A stretch of DNA of 12,603 nt from Candidatus Omnitrophota bacterium (GTDB lineage Bacteria; Ratteibacteria; UBA8468; MWAK01): the NCBI GenBank assembly GCA_026387085.1, contig JAPLMK010000103.1, positions 1 through 12,603 on the forward strand, in the 5' to 3' direction. The notes under the pieces were generated by a model. That model had not been told where the DNA came from. It saw nothing but the letters and a program-made list of their open reading frames with translations, and searched no databases. The translations under genes were made by a program, and so were the position numbers. Below, one piece after another: positions 1 through 5,427 of this stretch; position 1 is the stretch's first letter; every line of letters starts with the position of its first letter.

Positions 1-62
1 AAAGTGGCAGCAGCCATTTGTTTAAGTTCTTCGGGCAACAATATTTTCGTTATTATTTTCAC
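1..62 (-). CDS. N-terminal fragment of an unidentified protein (runs off the left edge)
   Basis: Reading from 62 leftwards, a GTG opens a frame of 20 codons with no stop before the window ends (starts VKIITKILLPEELKQMAAAT). The frame has a stop (TGA, 92-90) upstream and GTG is the first ordinary start after it. A TGG-TATAAT extended -10 lies 7 nt before the GTG, so the mRNA would begin at or within a base of the start codon; no Shine-Dalgarno is visible. The basic, amphipathic N-terminus gives no family. It does not look like an OppD/OppF ATPase, which would be the usual neighbour after oppC. Function unknown; existence is supported mainly by promoter plus open frame. Confidence 0.5.
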   Translation of the reverse strand, partial: MKIITKILLPEELKQMAAAT

Positions 63-69
63 TTGACTA

Positions 70-78
70 ATTATACCA
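70..78 (-). promoter_or_regulatory. Extended -10 promoter for the 62-to-1 gene
   Basis: On the minus strand the sequence reads TGG-TATAAT (TGN plus a perfect -10 hexamer) followed by TAGTCAA and then GTG. No good -35 box is present at 16-18 nt, which is tolerated for extended -10 promoters. The predicted start of transcription is at about 62-63, i.e. at the start codon. Confidence 0.6.
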
Positions 79-123
79 TAGCAAGAAATTCACGACGCTT
101 AACTTGCCATATCACAACACTTC

Positions 124-1179
124 TTAGGCCGCGCCGGAATTGGCGATTTCCCGCAATCCGTCACCCAACAGATTATAGGCCAGAACCGTAACGAAGATAA
201 GCAGGCCCGGAATCAACATCCAGCCGTGGTAAAGAATCACCTCCAGGCTCCCCATCGCGGAAGAAAGAATATTGCCCCAACTCGCCTGCGGTTCCTGGAT
301 TCCCAGGCCCAGCAGAGAGAGCGCCGACTCTCCCAGAATGTAGCCGGGCACCGAAAGGGTAATGGCGGTGATGGTATAAGAAAATGTTTGGGGAATAACG
401 TGGCGCCAAATAATGCGCCCGTCGGAAAAACCCAGGGCGCGCGCCGCCAGAATAAAATCCTCCTCGCGGATAGAGAGCACCATGCCCCGCACCACTCGCG
501 CCAGCCCGGCCCAGCCAATCAGGGAAAGGATCACCACCACCATCAGGTAGACCTGAAAAGAAGAGAGCGTAGCCGGAAAGACCGCCCGGAGCGCCAGAAT
601 CAGGAAAAATCCGGGGAAAGCCATTAAAAGTTCCGAAAGGCGCATCAGCAGATTATCCATCTTTCCGCCGTAATAACCAGCCGCCCCTCCGAAAAAAAGC
701 CCCAGCAGAAACGAAATACTCACCCCCACCAGACCGATAGAAAGGGAAATCCGGCTCCCGAAAAGCAGGCGGCTGAAAAGGTCCCGGCCAAACTGGTCGC
801 TGCCCAGAAGATAGACCATCGCCGGTTCGACGCAGCCGAAAAAATAACGGTCAGACGCAATAAACCCGAAAATTTTACGTGGTCTTCCTTTTGCTCCGAA
901 ATTTATAAAATAGGGTTTGGAAGTATCCTTCCGATAGGAGAATGATTCACCGGACGGCGGCAGATAGTTGTAAACAAAGGGCCGGATGTGCCAATTCCCG
1001 TTTACTTCCCGGAAACTGATTTGGGTCGGCGGGCAGAATGGTTTGGAACGTTCCTGTTGGTCGTAGGGATAGGGAGCCAGAAAATCAGCGAATAATCCGG
1101 ACGCGTAAAGAATCAGCAGCACCCAGAAGCTGAGATAGGCAACAGGCCGTTCCGAACGCAATCGCCGAAGTATACTCAT
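124..1179 (-). CDS. OppC/DppC-type peptide ABC transporter permease
   Basis: Inner-membrane permease subunit of an oligopeptide/dipeptide-type ABC importer, 351 aa. TM1 is at about residues 15-35. The family motif LGSDQFGRDLFSRLLFG is at 125-141, followed by five hydrophobic segments. The EAA coupling loop that docks the ATPase is at about 239-264 (EEDFILAARALGFSDGRIIW), and the C-terminus LAYNLLGDGLREI is typical. About 90 residues lie between TM1 and the LGSDQFGRD motif, a long periplasmic segment that makes the protein larger than the usual ~300 aa; I recall the same layout in a known OppC subfamily. ATG at 1179 has a GAGGGG 11 nt upstream, but that G-tract lies inside the arm of the 1192-1238 hairpin. 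No OppB, OppA or ATPase gene adjoins it: upstream is an M16 peptidase, downstream an unrelated start. Membership of the permease family is firm; the substrate is inferred. Confidence 0.92.
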   Translation of the reverse strand: MSILRRLRSERPVAYLSFWVLLILYASGLFADFLAPYPYDQQERSKPFCPPTQISFREVNGNWHIRPFVYNYLPPSGESFSYRKDTSKPYFINFGAKGRPRKIFGFIASDRYFFGCVEPAMVYLLGSDQFGRDLFSRLLFGSRISLSIGLVGVSISFLLGLFFGGAAGYYGGKMDNLLMRLSELLMAFPGFFLILALRAVFPATLSSFQVYLMVVVILSLIGWAGLARVVRGMVLSIREEDFILAARALGFSDGRIIWRHVIPQTFSYTITAITLSVPGYILGESALSLLGLGIQEPQASWGNILSSAMGSLEVILYHGWMLIPGLLIFVTVLAYNLLGDGLREIANSGAA

Positions 1180-1191
1180 ATCAAATCAAAA

Positions 1192-1238
1192 CCCCTCACC
1201 CCTAACCTCTCCCCAGCGGGGAGAGGTTAGGTGAGGGG
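1192..1238. repeat. GC-rich palindromic repeat (GGGGAGAGG family), M16-oppC gap
   Basis: Near-perfect hairpin: CCCCTCACC (1192-1200), a CC bulge, TAACCTCTCCCC (1203-1214), loop AGC, then GGGGAGAGGTTA (1218-1229) and GGTGAGGGG (1230-1238). This is 21 base pairs with one 2-nt bulge. No T-tract follows on the minus strand, so it is not a classical terminator. It fills most of the 65-nt gap between the M16 gene and oppC. Related palindromes occur inside pyrF and in the ackA-hisB gap. Confidence 0.88.
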
Positions 1239-1244
1239 GATAAT

Positions 1245-2507
1245 TTACAGTTTTACAATTTCCCGTATCCCTTCCTGGCTTTCTTCCGGGCCGATTAAAG
1301 AAAGGTTAAGATTGTTGCCGGTTAAAATTTCCCGGGCAACGGCCCTTATCTCCCGGGCGGTAACCGCCGAAATTTTAGCGACAATCTCCTCCGGAGTTTC
1401 AATCCGGCGCCGGGTAATTAACTGGCCGGCCAGAAACTTCATGTATTCAGAAGTCCCCTCCAGGTGAAGTTGCATCTGGCCGATTACAAAATCCCGGGCG
1501 CGGGTCAACTCCTCCTCGGGCACCGGTTCTTCCTTTATTCGCGCCAATTCGAAAAGAATTACCTTAAGCGCTTCCTTCAGGGTTGTCGTGGAAGTGCCGG
1601 CTTCAACTTCAAAAATTCCGGCGTCCGCATAGGAAGACGCGCCGGCCGAAATCTGGTAAGCTAACCCGCGCTTCTCACGCACCTCATTAAAAAGACGGCT
1701 GCTCATGTTGCCGCCCAGGATTACGCTCATAAGGGAAAGCGCCCAGCGCCGGTCATCTTCAGAGGAAACACCGCGCCCGCCCAAACATAAGTGGACCTGC
1801 TCGGTCTCTTTGGCAAGCAAGGAGAAACTCGGACCCGGCTCTTTTTCCACCGCCGGTAAAAAAGGCGCGCCTGCGCCTTCCGCAACCGGTCCCAGGAAAT
1901 CCGCCGCTTCTTTCCGGGCTTTTTCCGGATCAAAATCACCGGCAATGCTCACCACCATGGAACTCCCCCGGTAGAAACGCTGCCAGTAATCAAACAACCG
2001 GTCGCGCGTCAAACCCTTTACTGTTTCCGGCGTTCCCGCGATAAACCAGCCCAGCGGATGGCCGGGAAAGAGCAGTTCGCTGAAAAGTTCCTGAACATGG
2101 GCCGCCGGAATATCAAGGTACATCTTTATCTCTTCCAGAATAACATTCCGCTCCTTTTCAAACTCTTCTTCGGGCAAACTGGGCCTGATAACCATATCCG
2201 AAAGGACATCCAGCGACAAAGACAGGTGCTTGGAAAGAGGCATTTTAATATAGTAACAGGTTACCTCTTCCGATGTGAACGCGTTAAAAAGACCGCCGAC
2301 GCCTTCTACTATCCGCTTCAATTCTTCGCAGGTGCGTTTTTGGGTTCCTTTAAAAAGCATATGTTCCAAAAAATGCGCGGAACCGTTTTCCGAATGCTGT
2401 TCATAACGGCTTCCGGTCCGCACCCAGATACCGGTGGTAACCGAACTGAAACCAGACATCGGTTTCAGGATAACCTCAATTCCGTTTTTCAGTTTTATAA
2501 TTTCCAT
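1245..2507 (-). CDS. M16 family zinc metallopeptidase (insulinase/processing-peptidase type)
   Basis: Zinc endopeptidase of the M16B type, 420 aa, the size of bacterial processing-peptidase-like proteins (PqqL/YmxG group). The inverted zinc motif HFLEH is at 45-49, with His45 and His49 as ligands and Glu48 as catalytic base. The distal Glu ligand is in NVILEEIKMY at about 125, 76 residues after His49 as in mitochondrial processing peptidase. The C-terminal half carries the paired R...GLAY motif (about 280-284) that contacts substrate in the family. No signal peptide, so cytoplasmic by sequence. The N-terminus KLKNGIEVILKP matches the first beta-strand, supporting ATG at 2507, although its Shine-Dalgarno is weak. 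It follows pyrF by 45 nt and precedes oppC by 65 nt; peptide degradation next to a peptide-importer subunit is suggestive but not proof of a link. Confidence 0.93.
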   Translation of the reverse strand: MEIIKLKNGIEVILKPMSGFSSVTTGIWVRTGSRYEQHSENGSAHFLEHMLFKGTQKRTCEELKRIVEGVGGLFNAFTSEEVTCYYIKMPLSKHLSLSLDVLSDMVIRPSLPEEEFEKERNVILEEIKMYLDIPAAHVQELFSELLFPGHPLGWFIAGTPETVKGLTRDRLFDYWQRFYRGSSMVVSIAGDFDPEKARKEAADFLGPVAEGAGAPFLPAVEKEPGPSFSLLAKETEQVHLCLGGRGVSSEDDRRWALSLMSVILGGNMSSRLFNEVREKRGLAYQISAGASSYADAGIFEVEAGTSTTTLKEALKVILFELARIKEEPVPEEELTRARDFVIGQMQLHLEGTSEYMKFLAGQLITRRRIETPEEIVAKISAVTAREIRAVAREILTGNNLNLSLIGPEESQEGIREIVKL

Positions 2508-2517
2508 AGTTTTTTCG

Positions 2518-2550
2518 TGTCATTCCCGCATGTAGTAAGCGGGAATCCAC
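2518..2550. repeat. Short dispersed palindrome (CATTCCCGC...GCGGGAATCC), pyrF-M16 gap
   Basis: ATTCCCGC (2522-2529) and GCGGGAAT (2539-2546) form a perfect 8-bp stem around a 9-nt loop. The wider form GTCATTCCCGC...GCGGGAATCCA is a widespread intergenic repeat type in bacterial genomes, from memory. It occupies nearly all of the 45-nt gap between pyrF and the M16 gene. Confidence 0.75.
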
Positions 2551-2552
2551 AC

Positions 2553-3326
2553 CTACGTCAACAACTCCAAACAGGCATTTTTCGGGTCAGGCGCCTGAGT
2601 AACCGGCCGGCCGACTACGATGTAATCACACCCGGCGCTAAAGGCCTCTTTGGCAGAGAGGGTGCGCTTCTGGTCATCCTCCTCACTCTTTCCCTCTCCC
2701 CACTGGGGAGAGGGGATGCAATCGTCAACTTTTCCCTTTCCCTCTCCCCTCCGGGGAGAGGTGAGGTGAGGGGTAGAACGAATCCCCGGTGAAACTACCA
2801 GAAATTCCTTACCGAAACGTTCTTTAATTACAGCCGCATCCTGCGCCGAAGCCACCACTCCGTCCAGGCCGGCCTCGTTTGCCCTTTCCGTCAAACGCAT
2901 GACCAACTCCGGCACCGCGCAATTAAAACCAAGATTCTGCCACTCAATTCCGCTGCTGCTGGTAAGGATGGTAACACCTAAAATTTTAGGTGCGGCCTGA
3001 TTCCTGCGCGCTGCTTCCTCCTGCGCCGCTTCCCTTGCGGCAATCAGCGCTGCGCCTCCGGCCAAAAGATGAAGATTGAAGATATCCACGCCCAGAGAAG
3101 ATGCCACCCGGCTGGCTTTCGCCACTGTGTTGGGAATATCAAATAGTTTCAAGTCCAAAAAAACCTTCAAACCTTTTCCTTTCAGTTCCCGGATAATTTC
3201 CGGTCCAACCGACGTGTAAAGCTCCAAACCAACCTTATAAAAAGAGATTACGCCCGACAGGTTTTCTACCAGTTTCAGGGCATCTTCCCGGTTGTTGTAA
3301 TCCAGCGCGACTATGATTCTATTCAT
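2553..3326 (-). CDS. pyrF: Orotidine-5'-phosphate decarboxylase (PyrF) with an in-frame repeat insertion
   Basis: Decarboxylates OMP to UMP, last step of de novo pyrimidine synthesis; cytoplasmic TIM barrel, 257 aa. Visible active-site elements: Asp9 in IVALDY, Lys31 in FYKVG, the D-x-K-x-x-D-I-P-N-T tetrad region (Asp58, Lys60, Asp63) at 56-67, PGIR at 180-183, DQKR at 218-221 and VVGRPVTQAPDP at 237-248. Bacterial homologues are about 230 aa and have only a short stretch between PGIR and DQKR. Here about 33 residues lie between them, low-complexity, rich in Gly, Lys, Glu and Pro, and encoded exactly by two GC-rich hairpins of the genomic repeat. This loop closes over the substrate phosphate in the family. 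All catalytic residues are intact, so the enzyme may still work. Starts 8 nt inside the end of the upstream transferase gene (3319-3326), implying translational coupling. Confidence 0.95.
   Translation of the reverse strand: MNRIIVALDYNNREDALKLVENLSGVISFYKVGLELYTSVGPEIIRELKGKGLKVFLDLKLFDIPNTVAKASRVASSLGVDIFNLHLLAGGAALIAAREAAQEEAARRNQAAPKILGVTILTSSSGIEWQNLGFNCAVPELVMRLTERANEAGLDGVVASAQDAAVIKERFGKEFLVVSPGIRSTPHLTSPRRGEGKGKVDDCIPSPQWGEGKSEEDDQKRTLSAKEAFSAGCDYIVVGRPVTQAPDPKNACLELLT
2681..2773. repeat. Double-palindrome repeat embedded in the pyrF reading frame
   Basis: Two hairpins in tandem. First: CCCTCTCCCC (2692-2701), loop ACT, GGGGAGAGGG (2705-2714), 10 perfect pairs. Second: CCTCTCCCC (2741-2749), loop TCC, GGGGAGAGG (2753-2761), 9 pairs. 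The outer flanks CCTCAC (about 2681-2686) and GTGAGG (about 2766-2771) are also complementary. On the minus strand it encodes about 30 residues of pyrF with no stop. The core TCTCCCC/GGGGAGA is shared with the 1192-1238 hairpin. Confidence 0.88.
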
Positions 3327-4389
3327 TTTTTCCCTTCTTTTCCAATATCGTCAGTATTCCCAGAAAGAGCAGCGCCTGAAATAAAAGGATTAACCCTCCG
3401 GTCAACGGAATTTTTTCCAGAACCAGCGCCGGCAGACCCAATCCTAGCGCCAGCAAATAGATAACCACCACCGATTCCGGCTTCGTAAGGCCGAACTTTA
3501 AAAGCCGGTGCGAAAGATGGTCCTTGCCCGGGGTAAAGATTGAACGTCCCTCCCGGAGGCGGATAACCATCACCGAAAAGGTGTCAAAAAGCGGAATGGC
3601 CAGGATAAAAATCGGCGCCAGCACCGGTAAGTAAGAGAGCGCTTTCTGATAGTAAAAAGTGGCGGCTATCGAAATAACCGCCAGAAAATATCCGATAAAG
3701 GTGCTGCCGGCTTCACCCAGGAATATTTTGGCCGGCGGAAAGTTGTAACGTAAAAAACCGAGGACCGCACCGGCGAAGACCGCTAACAGCGTTGCGATGA
3801 AGAGCGCGCCGTTGCCGACCGCGTAAAGAAAAAAAAGCGCAGTGGAAATCAGGCCGGCGCCGGCGGCCAGACCGTCCATATTATCCAACAGGTTGAAACT
3901 GTTGGTGATTAACAGGACCCAGCCCACGGTCAAGACCATGGAAAAGAAAAGGTTGGGCACAAAAATAGAAATCCGCAGGCCCCAGAAGAAAAGCAATAAA
4001 GCGATTAAGCCCTGCCCTAATAACTTCCAACCGGCCTTAAGCCCGACCAAATCGTCAACCAACCCTAAAAGAAAGATAAGCGCGCCGCCGGCAATGATAA
4101 TTAAAAGCCGGGGCAGGGTGTTAAAAGCGCCGGGCAGGTTTTCGATAATTCCCGGAGGCAACAGCGGCCGGAAGAAACCGATAAAGATAAAACCGAGCAA
4201 GATGGTTATCAGAAAGGCAAAGAGAAGCCCGGCGCCGCCCAGGAGCGGGGTGGGAAACTGGTGTACCTTACGCGCCGCCGGATAATCTACGATTCCGTTG
4301 GCCAGGGCGACCTTGCGGAAGAGCGGAGTCAGGAGCAGGGAAAGAACCAGACTGAGCAGGAACGCGGCGAGATAAACAAAATTCCACAT
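3319..4389 (-). CDS. Undecaprenyl-phosphate glycosyl-1-phosphate transferase, WecA/TagO/MraY family
   Basis: Polytopic inner-membrane enzyme (356 aa, about ten hydrophobic segments) that moves a sugar-1-phosphate, probably GlcNAc-1-P, from UDP-sugar to undecaprenyl phosphate and so starts a surface polysaccharide. Motifs in order: DYPAARKVHQFPTPLLGG (35-52), GLVDDLVGL with Asp112/Asp113 (109-117), NSFNLLDNMDGLAAG (163-177), FLGEAGS (223-229) and the cytoplasmic HLSHRL (291-296). The Lys/His/Pro pattern of the first motif and HLSHRL point to the WecA/TagO branch rather than MraY proper. Odd point: the metal-binding FLGD/FMGD motif has Glu226 (GAA codon) instead of Asp. It sits 2 nt after the DUF5665-type gene and overlaps pyrF by 8 nt, so these are co-transcribed. 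The Shine-Dalgarno is weak, consistent with coupling. The exact sugar cannot be read from the sequence. Confidence 0.92.
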   Translation of the reverse strand: MWNFVYLAAFLLSLVLSLLLTPLFRKVALANGIVDYPAARKVHQFPTPLLGGAGLLFAFLITILLGFIFIGFFRPLLPPGIIENLPGAFNTLPRLLIIIAGGALIFLLGLVDDLVGLKAGWKLLGQGLIALLLFFWGLRISIFVPNLFFSMVLTVGWVLLITNSFNLLDNMDGLAAGAGLISTALFFLYAVGNGALFIATLLAVFAGAVLGFLRYNFPPAKIFLGEAGSTFIGYFLAVISIAATFYYQKALSYLPVLAPIFILAIPLFDTFSVMVIRLREGRSIFTPGKDHLSHRLLKFGLTKPESVVVIYLLALGLGLPALVLEKIPLTGGLILLFQALLFLGILTILEKKGKNE

Positions 4390-4391
4390 TA

Positions 4392-4754
4392 TTATTTGAT
4401 GCCTACCGGCACTTTCTGCTGGCTCATAAAATCCCGGATAAGGTCAACGATGTGGTGCACCAAGCCGCCGATCAGGGGCAGGTGTTCCATCCAGCGCAGA
4501 ACGATGAATAAAAAAGCGACTAAAAATGCGCCCAGAACCGTCATCCCGAAGACGATACCCAAACCGCGCACCACTCCCAGCATAAAGTTCTGCCACAGGA
4601 ACTTCCTGGGGTTCTTCATCATCTGAAGAAGTTCCTGGGTATCTGAAGTCAGGGCTTTCCGCAACTGCTGAACAACCGTATCCACCTGGTGCGGCAGCAG
4701 AAACTCTATCTCTTCTTTCTTTTCCGCTTCCGGCTTGTGTTCGGTTTCGCTCAT
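4392..4754 (-). CDS. Small DUF5665-like membrane protein
   Basis: About 120 aa. A charged N-terminus is followed by an amphipathic stretch with LPHQVDTVVQQLRKAL, then NPRKFLWQNFMLGVVRGLG and a long hydrophobic segment (about 57-90), with a short C-terminal helix. The NxxxGxxRGLG pattern before the membrane segment is what I recall for DUF5665, whose function is unknown. Start choice: a GTG at 4757 and an ATG at 4754 are adjacent in frame. GGGGAG is only 2 nt from the GTG but 5 nt from the ATG, and the ATG forms a TGATG overlap with the hisB stop, so I take 4754. It ends 2 nt before the sugar-phosphate transferase gene, which makes a role alongside that membrane enzyme possible but unproven. 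Confidence 0.8.
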   Translation of the reverse strand: MSETEHKPEAEKKEEIEFLLPHQVDTVVQQLRKALTSDTQELLQMMKNPRKFLWQNFMLGVVRGLGIVFGMTVLGAFLVAFLFIVLRWMEHLPLIGGLVHHIVDLIRDFMSQQKVPVGIK

Positions 4755-5344
4755 CACAACTCCCCTTTAGTCGACGGTATTTTTCCCTTCAAGCGCGGTT
4801 CCAACGAAACCGCCTCTTTTAACGCCCGGCCCAAACTCTTAAATAACGCTTCCAGAATATGGTGCTGGTTCTGTCCGCGGCGGGTTTCAATATGCAGGGT
4901 AATGCCCGAAGTTTTTACAAAAGCGTTCAGAAATTCCCGGGCGTCGCCGAATTCAAAGTGCCCTTTGTCCCGGGGCAGGCGGGGCAATTCCAGAAAAAGA
5001 TAGGGCCGCCCGGAAATATCAACGGTGGTCTCCACCAGCGCCTCATCCATCGGAACAGCAGCAAAGCCAAAACGCCTAATACCTTTTTTGTCGGATAACG
5101 CCTTGGCCAGCGCCTGGCCCAGGACCAGGCCCAGGTCTTCGGTGAGGTGGTGCTGGTCCACTTCCAGGTCGCCCTTCGCCCGGACCTTCAGGTCCATCAA
5201 ACTATGCTGGGTAAAGGCAGTAACCAGGTGCGCCAGAAACCCGATCGGAATTTCAATATCCGACCCGCCGGAACCATCAAGATTAAGCGCCACGGAAATT
5301 TCCGTCTCTTTTGTTTTCCGGTAAACTTTTGTTTTTCTTTTCAT
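4754..5344 (-). CDS. hisB: Imidazoleglycerol-phosphate dehydratase (HisB)
   Basis: Dehydrates imidazole-glycerol phosphate to imidazole-acetol phosphate in histidine synthesis; cytoplasmic manganese enzyme built from two similar halves. 196 aa, the normal monofunctional length with no phosphatase domain. Metal-binding motifs: H39 in GFLAHL, DQHHLTED (63-70), VPMDEAL (98-103), NQHHILEA (159-166), and the C-terminal IPSTKGEL. Two spots differ from the commonest consensus: FLAH rather than FLDH, and AREFL where many homologues have VEHFF. I recall that Bacillus-type HisB also departs at these places (FMTH, VHEFL), so loss of function is not implied. GAAAGG lies 7 nt upstream of the ATG. No other his genes are in the window. 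The stop codon overlaps the next start by one base (TGATG). Confidence 0.95.
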   Translation of the reverse strand: MKRKTKVYRKTKETEISVALNLDGSGGSDIEIPIGFLAHLVTAFTQHSLMDLKVRAKGDLEVDQHHLTEDLGLVLGQALAKALSDKKGIRRFGFAAVPMDEALVETTVDISGRPYLFLELPRLPRDKGHFEFGDAREFLNAFVKTSGITLHIETRRGQNQHHILEALFKSLGRALKEAVSLEPRLKGKIPSTKGEL

Positions 5345-5354
5345 AATTGGCCTT

Positions 5355-5426
5355 TCACCCCCACCTTACCTCCCCCGTCAAGGGGGAGAATTCCCCTCCC
5401 CTGGCGGGAGGGGCGAGGGAAGGGGG
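5355..5426. repeat. Double GC-rich palindrome in the ackA-hisB gap
   Basis: Two hairpins: CTCCCCC (5370-5376), loop GTCAA, GGGGGAG (5382-5388); and CCCCTCCC (5393-5400), loop CTGGC, GGGAGGGG (5406-5413). Weakly complementary flanks surround them (CACCCCCACCTTACC and GAGGGAAGGGGGA). The layout matches the pyrF insertion (two hairpins, short spacer) and the composition is similar, but the sequence has diverged. It fills almost the whole 83-nt gap and has no T-tract on the minus strand. Confidence 0.82.
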
Positions 5427-5427
5427 A

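Noticed and set aside
124..1179. Long periplasmic segment of OppC as a novel inserted domain
   Set aside because: A similar extension before the LGSDxFGRD motif is, to my memory, typical of a known OppC subfamily, so it is not unusual by itself.
1192..1238. Intrinsic terminator after the M16 gene
   Set aside because: The stem is strong but no T-tract follows on the minus strand, and the same palindrome type occurs inside pyrF, so it is treated as a repeat.
2058..2792. 244-codon plus-strand frame opposite the M16 gene and pyrF
   Set aside because: It is the antisense shadow of two clear genes; its end merely translates the GC-rich repeat on the other strand (LSLSPLGRG...LSLSPPGRG).
4754..5344. 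HisB as an inactivated or unusual enzyme because of FLAH and AREFL
   Set aside because: I recall Bacillus-type HisB varying at the same two places. The two HHxxE motifs, MDEAL and the C-terminus are intact, so a normal function is more likely.
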